A program made the translations under genes and the position numbers. Below, piece after piece: positions 23,171 through 35,887 of a stretch of DNA of 64,000 bases. Position 1 is the first letter of the stretch; each line of letters opens with the position of its first letter. The stretch comes from Chaenocephalus aceratus (taxonomy: Eukaryota > Chordata > Actinopteri > Perciformes > Channichthyidae): assembly GCA_023974075.1 (NCBI GenBank), contig CM043789.1, positions 38,317,613 through 38,381,612 on the forward strand, in the 5' to 3' direction. Below the pieces are notes generated by a model, which saw nothing but the letters and a program-made list of their open reading frames with translations, was not told the DNA's origin and did no database searches.

Positions 23171-26100
23171 ATGTCGCAGTGCCTTGAAGACTCACCTCTC
23201 CGGTTAGGGACCAAACTCATCGGGGGAGACGAGCTGAAGCTGCAGGAGCTGTACAACGAGAGGCACCGGCTAGCTCTGGAGGAGCTGCTGTCGGGAGGAA
23301 TAGACAACTTTCTGGAGTTCCTCGGGAAAGAGAGGATCCCCAACTTTCTGTCGGACGATGAGATGCAGCGGATCCGCAGCGCTGCTGTTCCTCCTCCGCG
23401 GTGTGTCTCTTTCCTCGGGGAGGAGCAGGGCACGGAGCTCAGCAGCTCGCTGGACTGCTCCTCCGTCACGTATTTCCCCGAGGTGTCGGACGTGGAGCCG
23501 CCGGTGCTGGAGCTCGGCTGGCCGGGCTTCACCGCAAGCTCGTACCGGGGAGTGACGCGGGCCGTGGCGCACTTCCAGCCGAGCTACGGGGAGAGCATCT
23601 ACAGCTGCAAGGAGGCTGCCAGGCGGATGATCCAGAGTGCCAGAGAGGTATGCACAAACACCTATTAAAACCACAGCTGCAGTTTAAAAAAAATCGAACT
23701 ACCACGTTTAAAAAATGTAATGACTTTACTGCTACATTACTGCTTAATTTCCTTTAGAAATATCTGAAGGAACATGCTGTGCAGTATGTAGTTATAGTCA
23801 TGTTGTACTTTCTACTCCCCCATATTTTTACAATTACTTTTCCAAATAGTTCCTGATAGTATTTATTAGGCCTGACTGCTACAGTAATGGCAGTACGGTC
23901 TGTGGTATCATCCTGTTGTTTTAATATTTGTCAAATTCCAACATCAAATGCCCCCCTGTCACAAAATGAGTGAGTGTATAGTCACTTATTAAACTTTTTT
24001 GGAGGGAAAATCTAGTTTCTGTATCTTCATTGTGTTGGAAAAGTGCCAGAGGTTTGTAAAAACTATTAAAAGCACAGCTGCCCCCTTTAAAAAATACTCT
24101 CGATTTGGCAACTGATTATATTATTTCCTTTATAAATGTCCTGCAGGTACATGAGGGAACATGGTGTACTATATCCAGTTTTACTAATTTTTGTATTTTC
24201 TACTCATCCATATTTATAATAATAACATTACAATAGTTTCTAATGGTATTTATTAGGCTTAATTACTTTTTGGTATCATCCTAAAACAGGGTTATTTTTT
24301 TAAATATGTGTCAAATTCAAGTATAAAATGCCTCCCGCTGTCACAAAATCAGTGAGTGTATATAGTCACTTATTGAACTTGTTTTGGAGGGGAAATCAAG
24401 TTTCTACATCTTCTTTGTCATCCTTAAAATACATTCCAGATTGTCCGTAGGGAGTTCCCTTGATCAGTGAGTAGATTTGGAAGGTCTTTGATGTGTTGAT
24501 CAGACAGAAAGTAATGACCAAAAGGATCTAACTAACACAAAAAACTGCCCATGAATATTCATGGTGACGCTTCCTGGTGTGAGCTGTCAGTCCGGCATGT
24601 TTTTTATTAAAGAAACATTCCTTTATGGAGGGAGTGTGTGCAGCACCTCGGGCCTGCGTGCCAGATGTGCCTCGACTTGCTGTGCTTCTATCAAAGTTTG
24701 CATTCCCTCTTCATTCAGAGCAATTAAAATGCTGGTTTCCCTCTGTGGGTTGTGGCTGAAAGGATGGTGTGCAGGCAGACAGTTTAAACCAGGGCTGCAG
24801 CTAGAGAATACTTTCATTGTAGAGAAATTGGACGATTATTTTCACAAATATTCCATTGGTTTGGATTCTAAGAAGTCAGAAAGTTTTCCAAAGCCCAAGT
24901 TGACCTCCTAAAATGTATTTCTGTCACCCACAACTCTTACGTCTACAAAGTCATAGAGGAGTAAAGAAACTGGAAAATATTCACATTTGAGAAGCTAGAA
25001 TCAGATTTTTGTACCTTATTTAAAAATATACTTAAATGATGATCAGAAAGAAAGGTTGGCAATTAAAATGAATAGTTGACAACTAATCGATTAACCTTTG
25101 CCGCTCAAGTCGAAACCTTAATGCAAATATTCTCGTCCAGGTTTACGGTTGGCTGTCCTTTTGTAATCTCAAACCGCTCGCGGCACACACAGGATTCGTT
25201 ATACGAGGCAGCTGACGAGCAACAGCCTGCTCCTGTATTCCACAAAAATGTGACTGTTTTTTACACATTTCCCTAAAAATAAGCAGGGAACTCCTGACTA
25301 AGCTGCATGTGGAGAACACACAGTTTAAAGAAATAAATCTGAGCTATGTAAACATCCATGTCTAATCCTCGACACGTCACACAACCTTTACCACGGCGTG
25401 TGAAATTCCTCTCGTCCTTGCTAAAAAAAACAGAGAAATCTCCATTTGAGCTTGTGGAGAACAGAGGCTCGTCTCCTGCATGAAAGTATAACTTGTTTGC
25501 TGACCAAGCGTTACCGCCAATCGCCATGGTAACAGACCACAGTCAATAGAAAGCTCATCAGCACAAACATTAGGGGACGGATTCACGGCTCTGTTTGAAT
25601 AAGGTCTTGATCATTTGATAATAATAAAACACAGTCATGTGCTGAGTGTGGCGCTGCTGCAGCTCCTAAAAGGAATTCTATTATATTACCTCTGTAATTT
25701 TCCACTGCAGGTGATTGCCATAGTTACAGACTCCCTGACAGACCTGGATATCTTTAAGGATCTTCAGGAGGCATGCACCCTACGCAAAGTCCCCGTCTAC
25801 ATCCTGCTCGACCAATCGTGTGCTCCGGCTTTCCTCAAGATGTGCAGAAATGTCAACGTTCGCCTGGACGACCTTCGGGTATGTGGTTGGTTCAGTTGAG
25901 CTGGGTGTGGCTGTGTGCACAATAATAACATCAAGATGGCATCAGATTAAAATGTGCCCTGTAATGGACGAGCCCGACATCCTCTTCAGATGGCTTTAAC
26001 AAAATCCACCCAAAATGAAATGGGTGAAGCAGCTTTTATTAAATACGCTCCCCAACTGTGTTACTGTTTATTTATTTTTGTTTTATTAGCGATATCCCCT

Positions 26101-28590
26101 TTTTAAATTGGTATTTTAATCTTTCTTATTCAAATTTTTTAAATAATTGTTTTATTGTATATGTAAATATATAAGTAAATAATAAGAATAATCTTTATTG
26201 TTATTTATTACAGAGAAGGATCATTATTTATTTTATTATCTCTCGTTGTGTCCCTTGAATTGTTATAATATGCTTTGTATGTGTGCATGAGCTTTAAGCG
26301 TTTGACCCGCAGTTACTTTCTTGTTCTCTTTTTTAATTTGTGATGCAATGTTGTTAAAGCACTTTGAGCTGCAACTAGTTTAAAAACAATACTATACAAA
26401 TAAATCTTCAATATTTGATACGTCTGGTCGTGTCTGCACTAATGCACTCCCTTTGTTCTTCTCTTTTTTTCCCCTTTATAATCCGTTCAGCAAATGAAAG
26501 TGCGAACCATAACCGGTACAACTTATTACATGAGATCAGGAGCCAGGATTACCGGGGAGGTTCACGAGAGGTTCATGCTGATCGACGGCAACAGGGTGGC
26601 GACAGGCTCCTACAGGTAACGCCTGCTAAGCATTTTATCTGAAGGCAAATGCTTAAGCTGTGTATTGTGCAGCGAGGATATGCCTCCACATCTAACGGAG
26701 AGTAATGTAATGAAACTTTCTATGACGCCCTACACTATATTGTATTTTAAACATACTTATGATGCATTATAATCTGCTTATAGAGCTGTTTAATACAAAT
26801 CTGAAATGAGCATTAAGGAATGTTCATAATACTTATTATTATGGATTCATGGAACGCAAACTAACCAAATTCGATATATAAAAAAAGTCTTACGTTCACA
26901 CGGTATCAGCTCAAGAAACTTGTCCGTTCACACGAGACCGCGGGAGACGCTGTAGTACATATGCCAGGCCTGTAAGTGGCGCTGTACTTCCGCCACAAAA
27001 TACACCAAAAGCAGCGAAGAAGACCCCCGAGCATGGTTGCCATGGTTGCCCTTCTGTTTATGCTCCGCGGTGGACTTAGCAACATGTAGTTCTCCATGTC
27101 CACTTGTTGCTGATGGTTGTGGAAGAGGAGCTGTAGATGTTGCACTAACATCTGTAGCATGCTCAGTAGCTACTGAGCATACTACAGCAGTGAGCAGCAG
27201 AGGCGGGGCTATGGCTTCATCGTTATCAGGAAATGATGGTATAGGACGTACACACAGACCCGTTATCGTTTGCGGGGTCCTGTATTGCATTATGAATATT
27301 TAACGGTGGTTTAACTATAATTATACACGGCTATAAGCAGAGTAACACAGGGTTCCTGCAGCTGCAAGTCTTTAAACAAAGGGCATTAGATTTAGTACAA
27401 AAATGTCTTAAATCAATATTCGGTTCGAGAGATTACAATTTTGTATTTATGTGTTTCGTTTAGTTTTTATTTGAAATATTTATAATTAATAATAATAGTA
27501 AAAATAAACTCTTATCTAAAAGCCTTGAATTAGCATTATGCAAATCCAAAGATTGGATAAATCGCATAAACAAATTATTCCAAATGTTATTTAAAAAAGT
27601 AATTATAACTTATTAGCTATAAAGGAAGCCTTTTTTTAAAATGCATTATAAGTATGTTTATATGAGCCTACTGGAAAGTTTAACCAATTTTTGGTTGATT
27701 ATTGTGTGTATTTCTGTAATGCATACATGTTTTTAAATCCCGCTCTTGTCAGGTACAACTGGACCGACGGCAAACTGAACAGCAGCAACCTGATCGAGCT
27801 CTCTGGCCAGGTCACGGAGAAATTTGACGAGGAGTTTCGGATCCTGTACGCTCAGTCTCAACCTGTGAACACTCGAGGACCTCCGAGTGTCCGGAACAGC
27901 GGCATCTTCGAGCAGCTCCTCGTCAAAAAGCTGGGGGCCTCCTCCCCTCACCTGGCCAGAGAGAGGCCTCTAGAGTCAGCGCGTCTCACCAGCACACCGA
28001 GCCGCAGGGCCTTAAATCTCTCTGTCCAGCCCCCGTGCGAAGCCTCGACTCCAGATAACCACAAAAGCAACCCGGTGTCCAACACCTCCGCTTTAGATGA
28101 GGACTGGGCGGAGGGGCCGCACCCGCAGGAGGAGATCCTGGCAGGAAGCACAACTCAGCGTTTATCCGCAGATCAGCTCACAGAGAAAGAACCAGCGCGC
28201 TCCATCACCTGCCACGCCTCCACTCAGACCGGCCTGTCGGTGACGGACAGCGACACGCAGACTGATCAACAGATCACGCCTCAAACCCAGAACGCCTCTC
28301 TTTCCTCTTCGAGGCAGAGCTCAGCAGCAGACGGCCCCGTAAGGCACTGCTTCAACCAGCTGAAGGAGGAGCGCCAGCACCACTACTCCAACATCCGCTG
28401 CAAGCTGGAGCACATGGTGACCACCCTGTCCCAGAGGCGCGAGCTGGCGGACGTCACCAACATGACTCAGGGGCCTGGAGCTCACAGCCAGCAGAGGGAA
28501 CACACAGACAGCGAGCAGGAACCAAACCCCAGACTGCGTGGTGAAAGTGCGGGCATGGGCACGTGGCCAAGAGCCAGATGTGTGCACTAG
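23171..28590 (+). CDS. fam83d: FAM83D (CHICA), mitotic CK1-alpha scaffold
   Basis: FAM83D brings casein kinase 1 alpha to the spindle through its DUF1669 domain and works with HMMR and the dynein light chain DYNLL1 in spindle positioning. Exons are 23171-23647, 25711-25878, 26491-26615 and 27753-28590, all GT-AG, giving 535 aa (human 585). Exon 1 starts [13 protein letters not shown]; a GTG two codons upstream is not the start. DUF1669 spans about residues 20-295, with [19 protein letters not shown] and [17 protein letters not shown]. The degenerate phospholipase-D motif reads H240-x-R242-x4-D247, with Arg where human has Lys. Two TQT motifs (414-416 and 425-427) resemble DYNLL1-binding sites. 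A conserved C-terminal helix ([18 protein letters not shown]) corresponds to the HMMR-binding end of the human protein. Identification is firm. Confidence 0.95.
23636..24418 (+). repeat. 406-bp tandem duplication across the FAM83D exon 1 donor
   Basis: Copy 1 (from 23636) and copy 2 (from 24042) align along their length. Both begin agtgccagag, continue with 'tattaaaa-cacagctgc', and later share 'tatttattaggc', 'tggtatcatcct', 'tgtcacaaaat-agtgagtgtat' and 'agtcacttatt-aactt'. The unit begins in the last dozen bases of exon 1. Copy 2 keeps a weakened donor-like gtttgt in place of gtatgc. Confidence 0.85.
26890..27300. repeat. GC-richer insert in FAM83D intron 3
   Basis: An island with gttcacacggtatc, gttcacacgagaccgcg and 'gtggcgctgtacttccgcc' stands out from the AT-rich intron. 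It also has a palindromic stretch around agtagctactgagcat. It looks like a dispersed teleost repeat; the ORFs on both strands match nothing I recognise. Confidence 0.35.
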
Positions 28591-28740
28591 TTTGTCCTCT
28601 GGGATTTTTCAGAAGGAGGGTGGTGGGGGAAGAGCTGTGCCAAGGTTTCTGGAGGATCCTCTGTTTTAAATGAAGGGTTCTGGTTTATGCAGTCGGTTCT
28701 TTTGTTCTTTTTGTAGGTTTTTTTAAAGGACTTTATTGTC

Positions 28741-28945
28741 ACGGAGGCGTGTGGCGCAGTGGAAAGGTCCTTGGTGTTGGGATCAGGGGGGCACAGGTTC
28801 AAACCCCACTGCAGTCAGCATGTCGTTGTGTCCCTGGGCAAGGCACTTCACCCAAATGGCTCCTGTGGGGATTTCCCACAGTACTGAGTATGTAAGTCGC
28901 TTTGGATAAAAGCGTCTAACAAGTAACATGTAATGTAATGTCATA
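28741..28945 (+). mobile_element. tRNA-derived SINE in the FAM83D 3'UTR
   Basis: An A-box-like gtggcgcagtggaaagg and B-box ggttcaaacccc are followed by the body gtccctgggcaaggcacttc and the tail gtcgctttggataaaagcgt. It ends in 'catgtaatgtaatg'. A matching copy in reverse lies at 31372-31562. Confidence 0.85.
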
Positions 28946-28975
28946 TGCAGATATGCAAGCAAAGGCTCCTCCAAC

Positions 28976-28981
28976 AATAAA
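28976..28981 (+). terminator. fam83d: Poly(A) signal of FAM83D
   Basis: AATAAA 386 bases after the stop codon, directly downstream of the SINE. Confidence 0.5.
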
Positions 28982-29784
28982 ACATGAATATATAGAAGAC
29001 AAAAAACAAATCCAAAGAAAATAGTGCAAGACTAGTTTGCAAGTAATGCAGGAGAAGTTAACTAAATGCAACTAAAATAGAATAAGATAAGCTAAAAGTA
29101 GAATGTAGAATGCTTTGCTCACTTTTGTCTTTTCCACGTCTAAAGCTTTATTTGTGTAACGCAGAACTGTAACCAAAGATAACTGTTTTTAAAACATTTC
29201 AGTTTAATTAAAAATCATTCACACAGCACAGGCGATTAGCACTGGATAATATCTGCTGTAGTTTGAGTGAAAAGTGCTGTTTTGGTTGTTTCATCACAGT
29301 TGGCTGCTGTTTCTGCTTCTGAACAACATTCCTGGGGGCTGCTGGCTCTCGCTGCGCTTTGCTAATAAACAAAGTAGTGTTTTGCTAGATGAGTGTTTAT
29401 TGTCTTTTCTAACATTTCCTACTTATCCACCAGTTTCAGCTGCAATTAAATCATTGTGAGGAGTCTGAGGACTATCTCACGGCGAAATGTGTTTAGAAGT
29501 TGGAGCCCAGTGACAGAGCACCTGTGCTTTGTGCACTGCAGTGCCTTCATGCAATTAGCTGAGAGAAGACATCTGTGATGCTGGCACCTCTGCTGATGAT
29601 TCAGCCAATCACTGTTCCTGTCCAGGGTGGGTTTGGAGAAGAGTCTCCATCACAGATTACAAACAAGAAATTAGGATGAATGCTAAGGAAACACTTCTTT
29701 ACACACAATGGATTTTAAAACCACTGATTACATGCTGTTATATGTGCTTTTATTGTTTTACATTCAACACAGATTCTTGTCAAT

Positions 29785-30422
29785 TAGGGCTGCACAATTA
29801 ATTGAAACCGCAATATGGAGTAAGTGCCAGAGTTGCTATGAGACAGAATATCTGAAAATATTATATTATCATATTTTAGTATATTCTGGTTACGTGTTAA
29901 AGGTGGGTAGGTAAGAAAGGAGAAACCAGCTAGTGCGCTAGAATTTGAAAGTACAAAACTGAAAAAAGTCTGCACCTTCCTTCAGAGCCCCTCCTCCAAC
30001 CTTTATATATACAGGCTATGCCTCCAACACACGAACGCGCACATGACCAATGAGGGCACGAGATAAGTTTGTGCCCAGATGGAAGGCTGACAGGCAGGTA
30101 GGCCATCCAGTTACTTTAGCCGGGCCGGCTCAGATGATTGGTCGTGCTTTTTACAGCGCCACGGCTTCCACAGATGACATTTTTGTATATATTTATTGTC
30201 AAAGCATTTGATTTATTCATTGCTATCGGTAAGAGCATTCCATGGAATATAACAAAGTGTTTCTGAAGTGAATTACCTACCCCACCTTTAAGTTCAGAAA
30301 ACACAAGAGAAATCAACTATGATCAACAATATTTCAAAAATGATAATTAACTCTAATATAGCTTTTGCAATTTCAGTTAAATTAAACACAATCAGTTATT
30401 TCTTCCAAATTGTGCAGCACTA
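29785..30422. mobile_element. hAT-type MITE (TAGGGCTGCACAATTA ends)
   Basis: The left end tagggctgcacaattaatt pairs with the right end aattgtgcagcacta. The flanks ttgtcaat (29777-29784) and ttatcaat (30423-30430) are an 8-bp target duplication with one mismatch. A second element is nested at 29897-30291. Confidence 0.75.
29897..30291. mobile_element. Nested MITE flanked by TTAA
   Basis: The terminal inverted repeats aggtgggtaggtaa and ttacctaccccacct are flanked on both sides by TTAA (29897-29900 and 30288-30291). This is the target-site preference of piggyBac-type transposons. The body contains no transposase. Confidence 0.7.
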
Positions 30423-30979
30423 TTATCAATGTATATATCTGGAGTTTGTGATTTTAGATACATAGCTATTTTTAATGAAGCAAGTGATTTGGAGAGCATG
30501 CCAAGCTGTATATTATTAATAACCTACTTGAGGTGATTCTGGTTCTACAGGTGCGCCATGTGCCGCTGAGCCTGGCACAAGCTGTGTTTACGTCTTCATA
30601 TCTCACTCTGAAGCACAAAGGTCCTCCTGTAGATGGGGAAACACGTCGTCGCTCTGGTGGGACGTGTGCTCTGAATGACTCGAGTTATAAATGTCACTCC
30701 GACGGTCGGAGTCCGACCTTTATTGTGACTAATGTTTAACTGTATCGAGGAGATTAAGGTGTAGTTGATCTAAAGATGCACAGGTAGCTTTATGAGCAGA
30801 GACCTGTGTGTGGTTCCAGTCCGTGACGCAGAGCAGGGATCCAAAGGTTAGTAAATGTATTTGTGCAGTCCAGTAGTTTTAAACTAAGGCCATCAGACTT
30901 TTACCCACATTTCAAAGTATCACAGATAATTAATGATAAACTGCCTAAAACACAATATAAATGTATTTTTTGAAATGTT

Positions 30980-31350
30980 GATTGTGACGCTGACCGTTGA
31001 GCGGCCCAGACCAAGCAAGGAGGCAGAACGTCCACAAATACAACCCGACGTGGGCATTTATTAAAAACATGGGCACAAAGTTCACCGCCTCAATCCTGCG
31101 GTTCTCCTTTCACACATCCTGCAGCCACAAGGATCTCACACACACCCAGCCTCTCAACAGACAGGGCAACAGAGCCTAAATACACACATCATCACAACAA
31201 GACACAGGTGAGGGGGGAGGAGACAACACAGGACACCAGGTGCACACAACCATCAGCCACAGACAACATATACTGTGCAATCACGCCAACAAAGTGCCCT
31301 ACCACCCGGCCTGAAGCCGTCAGTCCATAGTGACGAAGTTCCCTTCGTCA
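30980..31350. repeat. Possible mobile-element remnant
   Basis: A C/A-rich block with an inverted gtgacgaag...cttcgtcac palindrome at its right end and gtgacgctgac at the left. Composition differs from the AT-rich flanks. No coding capacity is seen and the class is unknown. Confidence 0.3.
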
Positions 31351-31371
31351 CATTGATACTTAATTACATTA

Positions 31372-31562
31372 CATGTTGCTTGTTAGACGCTTTTATCCAA
31401 AGCGACTTACATACTCAGTACTGTGGGAAATCCCCACAGGAGCAACTTGGGGTGAAGTGTCCCAGGGACACAACGACATGCTGACTGCAGTGGGGTTTGA
31501 ACCTGTGATCCCCTGATCCGAACACCAACGCACTGACCCACTGCGCCACACGCCTCCCAGAC
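31372..31562 (-). mobile_element. tRNA-derived SINE, reverse copy
   Basis: This is the reverse complement of the SINE at 28741-28945. It shows gacgcttttatccaaagcga, then ggggtttgaacctg (B box) and ccactgcgccacacgcctcc (A box). Overall similarity is high, so the family was active fairly recently. Confidence 0.85.
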
Positions 31563-32094
31563 TACATAGACTATATACTTCATATTACACAAACAATTCA
31601 AAAGTAGTATGTTGTATATGTGTACTTTTACTTAGGTTTACATCTCAGAATCAAGTCGGCCATTATTGTTTTGATTGTTTAGTGAAACAAGTGCTTTGTG
31701 TGGTTGCTAAGACTGGTTGAAAGAAACGTAACATTACTTAAACGACCTGTCGTTAAGTCACATCTGAGGTGTTGTTCTAATACAGTCTATGGTTTGTACT
31801 TGGAAGTCAATTCATGACAGCTTCTGGCAGACAACACCAATTTGAATACAAGTTTTAAAATAGTTGGAAACATTTGGAATAATGTAAGTTCACAACTCAA
31901 CAAAATATATAATGAATGTATACTTCATTATTCTGACAACTATGTATTATAGTTTCTTAGACACATTATGAGAGGATTTTATCATAAAGGGCTTCAACAA
32001 ATCTGTCTATCGCACATTTGATTGATTTATCAAATAGTCGCCTCTAACAGCCTGCCGTTTGAAGGAATAGTAAAATCACTAATAATCCTTATCA

Positions 32095-32420
32095 GAGTAA
32101 CCTTTATTCGTCCCAGAGGGGACATTTACATTTGTTACAGCAAGTAAAGAGCCAACGATAGCTTGATTATTCATTAAGAAGCATGCATACAAAGGCTTAA
32201 AGATAAAAGTACAATATTTATAAAATACACATCGAGTAACAGTTTAGAGAAATAGCAGGTGAAAGTGTTAAAGGTGGAAGTATACCGTGTACTGCACAGG
32301 CTATAGAGATGGCACAACAATGGACTCATTGGCTAGCTGTATTTCACCTGTATTGGTGTTACTATGCCGATAGTCTGTCGAATAACTCTGAGAAGTGTAT
32401 TCACGTACTCGTGTTTATAG
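32095..32420 (-). repeat. Dispersed repeat ('cctttattcgtccca')
   Basis: It starts with the common teleost repeat end cctttattcgtcccagaggg. 'gttacagcaagtaaag' and 'aaagtacaatatttataa' follow. It is non-coding. Confidence 0.4.
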
Positions 32421-33699
32421 CACATACATCTGTTTACAGTCCACATATTTATATATTATTACAATAAGTAGTACTGTATTCCACTGTTCAGTATTTCATT
32501 TTAGATTCAGTTTTATCTCATGCTGTGTAACATGTTCTCAGTTTACAGAATCCTGCATTTGACTGGCACCACTTTTTTAATCGTTTATTTGGCGGGGACA
32601 ACGCTCAGTGATGAACACTTAAAACATTACAATGTGTCAAGCGTAGCAGTGCCAGATTTAGCTTTGAGCTCATTTCCATCCGCAGTCGCTCACATAAAAC
32701 ATTTAAGAAGTTTACATTTTACAAACATGGCAAAAACAAAATACATGATATGCAAAAAGTAGCATTTACAAGTATTCTGTGTCTCTTGCTCTGTTTTATT
32801 GCACTAGTTTACTTCCACTGTTGGAGGAGCCTGGGATTTAGCATGGCCAACAACTGCTGCATATGAAAATGAAGCCTTTAAATCTTTGATTATAACCTCT
32901 GGTTTGTTTTAAGGAGAAATGTACTAAATGCTCATAATGAACCATGATTGTAACCACTAACTGTATACAAAAAATTGCAGTTAACTACAGCTTTAACAAC
33001 CAGTGTTATGAATGTTTTTCATTTACAAGATGCCGCTTTGTTACCATGCAGACTTCACATGGCCTGGAGTTTTAACTGCTACTGTACACGGCAATAAGGT
33101 GCGAGCAGCAGGCCGCCCTCCTGCGGTGCGAACACATCACCAGCCTCTGCATTCATTATGTGAAATGGTGCAACTAAAGGGAATTGATCCACAAGTAAAT
33201 ACAATGGTGGTGAAATGTGAGAGAACGGTATTTGCTTTTAATTGGCTGCTGCAAAGCAACCACCGCCTGTAATGAAGGAAGCAGTGGGGGATAAAACACG
33301 AGACCGCAAACTGCACCTATTACCCTCACTGCTACACAGAAGAGCTCCATGCTCCACTTCACGTGAGACAATTAAAAAAAACATATCTGTGATTTACTTT
33401 TTAAATGATTTGATTTGTTTTACCCTGGTTGAAAGTTAATATTTGTACTTGTTTAGCTTTAACTGTAATCTGGGTTGGATCATACATGATTTAATAATCA
33501 GAGCACAAAAAATAAGAACATTAAAACATTATATTTGAAAGAATGTGAAACTAGATGTTACTAACATAACATTTTTCATTAGGTCTTTCAAATATTACAT
33601 TTTTATGGGAAATGTTTTACTGTATATCACTCTTCTAAGATTGCAAGTTTGTAATTGGTGACATTACATACATTTTTAAGCATGTTTTATTGATAATAT

Positions 33700-33775
33700 A
33701 AATGAAATGTCGCGCGGGCGCAGGATTCAAACCGACATGCTGGGCAGTGGATATGTGGCCTTTGATTAAAAAGCA
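33700..33775 (-). repeat. SINE-like fragment
   Basis: On the minus strand, cactgcccagcatgtcggtt and a B-box-like ggtttgaatcctg suggest a decayed tRNA-derived SINE. Confidence 0.3.
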
Positions 33776-35869
33776 GCAACAACAAACATTCAAACTAAAA
33801 TAAACAGCATCCCATTTGTCGTAGAATACAACCAGCACACCTGGAGTTTGTACCAATACTTTTTTTTTACTGTACATGTACGAAAACAGTACTGGTACAA
33901 AGAGTGAATGCTGAAATTATGCAAAAGGCATTTTATTTGCCTTTAAAATGTTTTTCAATGTTGATGACATGGGCCAATGTTTGATTTTAAAACTATCCAA
34001 AAGTATTTCGATAAGATTACAATTTTGTAATCTGATGTTTTTTGTTTCTAATGATAACAACAGTCATGTAATTTGTACTCAGTTACCGATTACATTTCAC
34101 AGTAATCTGACTGTAGCACTAGCAGCACTCAGCCACCAGAGGGAGCTCTGTCCTCAGCTAAACAACTTCACTGCCTCGTTTTATTTACTTCCTTTATAAT
34201 AAACTCCGGAAATACCCTTTATGTAGGCTATATCTTAGAATAAAACAGCAACCTATCTGTCTTTTTCATCACAATGATGCTTAATGATCACGAGTTAATA
34301 CATATTTTAGACTATTTGTTATTATTTGTTTCTGATATTAACTGTGAAATGTTCCTTTTTAACTTTGCCGAGGCCTCACAGTGAGGAGACAAACAGCCGC
34401 CGCCTGATGTCCTCTTCAGGTCACTTGTGGTCCCCAGAGATGTAGTGGTGGAACCTCTCCTGCTGCATGCTGGGTAAAATCCTTGTGGATGTCAGCATGT
34501 CTGGCAGAAGGTGTAACGTTATATCCTCCCAAATATTGTGTTAACGCCTAATGCAGTTAGTCAGCACGCATATGCTGTTGTGCATAATGACAAATCGCAC
34601 CCATGCAGATGTGAGCAGCCTTTTCTGTGCAGGTGTAAAACCAGCAGAGGTTAAAGTACACGCTGAATGTCAAAGGGATGTAGATGGGAATGTATTTGCA
34701 AAAACTGTGATTGTCCAGTACACATGCAGATTTGTATGTGGATACGTGCAATGTGCAATGTAGATATGACAACATGTCCAGTATTGGTACTAAGTGTATA
34801 TATTTTTTAAGTATTGTACTTATGAACTGTCTTTAATGCTGTTGGGATGTTGGACTATGCTCTGTAGCTGGCATTCAGTATCTGTCTTGAGTTCTTGTTT
34901 CACGGTGGTTGTTATGTTCCTCGTTTCTTTTGTATGGTGTTTTTATTGTGAGTGTAAGGTATTGATTTCAATTAAATCCTCCTTATCTATAACCCAGAAC
35001 AATTTGCACAACAGCTACTTTCCACAATTATAGTGTATATATTACCCAATGTATATGTTTCTGTTTCTATATAGTTCTGTTGCAGGGTGAAACTGTCTAA
35101 TGTAGAGTATTACACTTGTCCTTTACTGTAAATATGTATATTAGCTGTTGATCTTTTATCAGATGTGTATCTTATTCTATCTTTTAAATATGTTGTACTG
35201 AATGCTTGACAAGATTGCTGCAGTGACAAAAGACAATTCAGAATTTTGGATGAATATAGCATCTATCTATCTCACTATAATCAACCTAAAATGAACCTCA
35301 AGCTTCATCTGGGACAATTTATGTATTGTGTATTGTCCCTGCTAAATGAACAATAAGATAAATAAATGACCAGCCCCTCAGAGTCCCACAAGACACAATA
35401 GATCAGGATAATTCAAACAGACAACACTCGTCAAACAATTGATTATTGGACTGATATCCATCACGGTGTACGTTTATGTGCTTGGGTGTTAATGGGCAGA
35501 TTGGACTTCTAGCGGTGGCCCAATGAATGTGTTATGGCAGTATATTCCCAAATAAACAAACAAGCGGTGCATTTTGTGTGAAATGTTCAGATTTTGGCTC
35601 GGGCTGCTAAAAAGAGCAAACATCAGGTTTGGCTCCTGACACCAACTGACAGTCAAACGGCTCTCCTGGTGCTGAACATAAACCTTTTAATTACTGCAAA
35701 CATGCTTGATGAGTTTGAAGCTTGATTACTTGGCCTTCATTAGTCAGATTGTGAGCTATAGTGACTCCCAGAGGCACAATTTTGTATCTCGAAACACTGC
35801 CAGCCTCTGTGTTTAGCAATTACATTTACCCTACAGTACACCCAAACAGGTGTGCGCGCCCCAAATACA

Positions 35870-35887
35870 CCCCCCCCCCCCCCCCCC
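35870..35887. repeat. Poly(C) run of 18 bases
   Basis: A homopolymer C tract followed by acacaccc. The small ORFs that cross it are artefacts. Confidence 0.95.

Larger units (their letters stand above)
28591..28995 (+). other. fam83d: FAM83D 3'UTR
   Basis: From the TAG stop to an AATAAA at 28976-28981. About half of it is a SINE inserted in the sense direction, and the poly(A) signal lies just past the SINE tail. Confidence 0.55.

Noticed and set aside
23270..23757. ORFs antisense or frame-shifted to FAM83D exon 1
   Set aside because: They are explained by the GC-rich coding exon on the plus strand.
28745..28820. Possible functional tRNA gene
   Set aside because: A and B boxes are present, but the segment continues into a repeated body and tail and does not give a proper cloverleaf. 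It is a SINE.
30533..30739. 68-aa ORF in a GC-richer patch
   Set aside because: There is no recognisable family, splice context or promoter. Chance ORFs of this size are expected in 64 kb.
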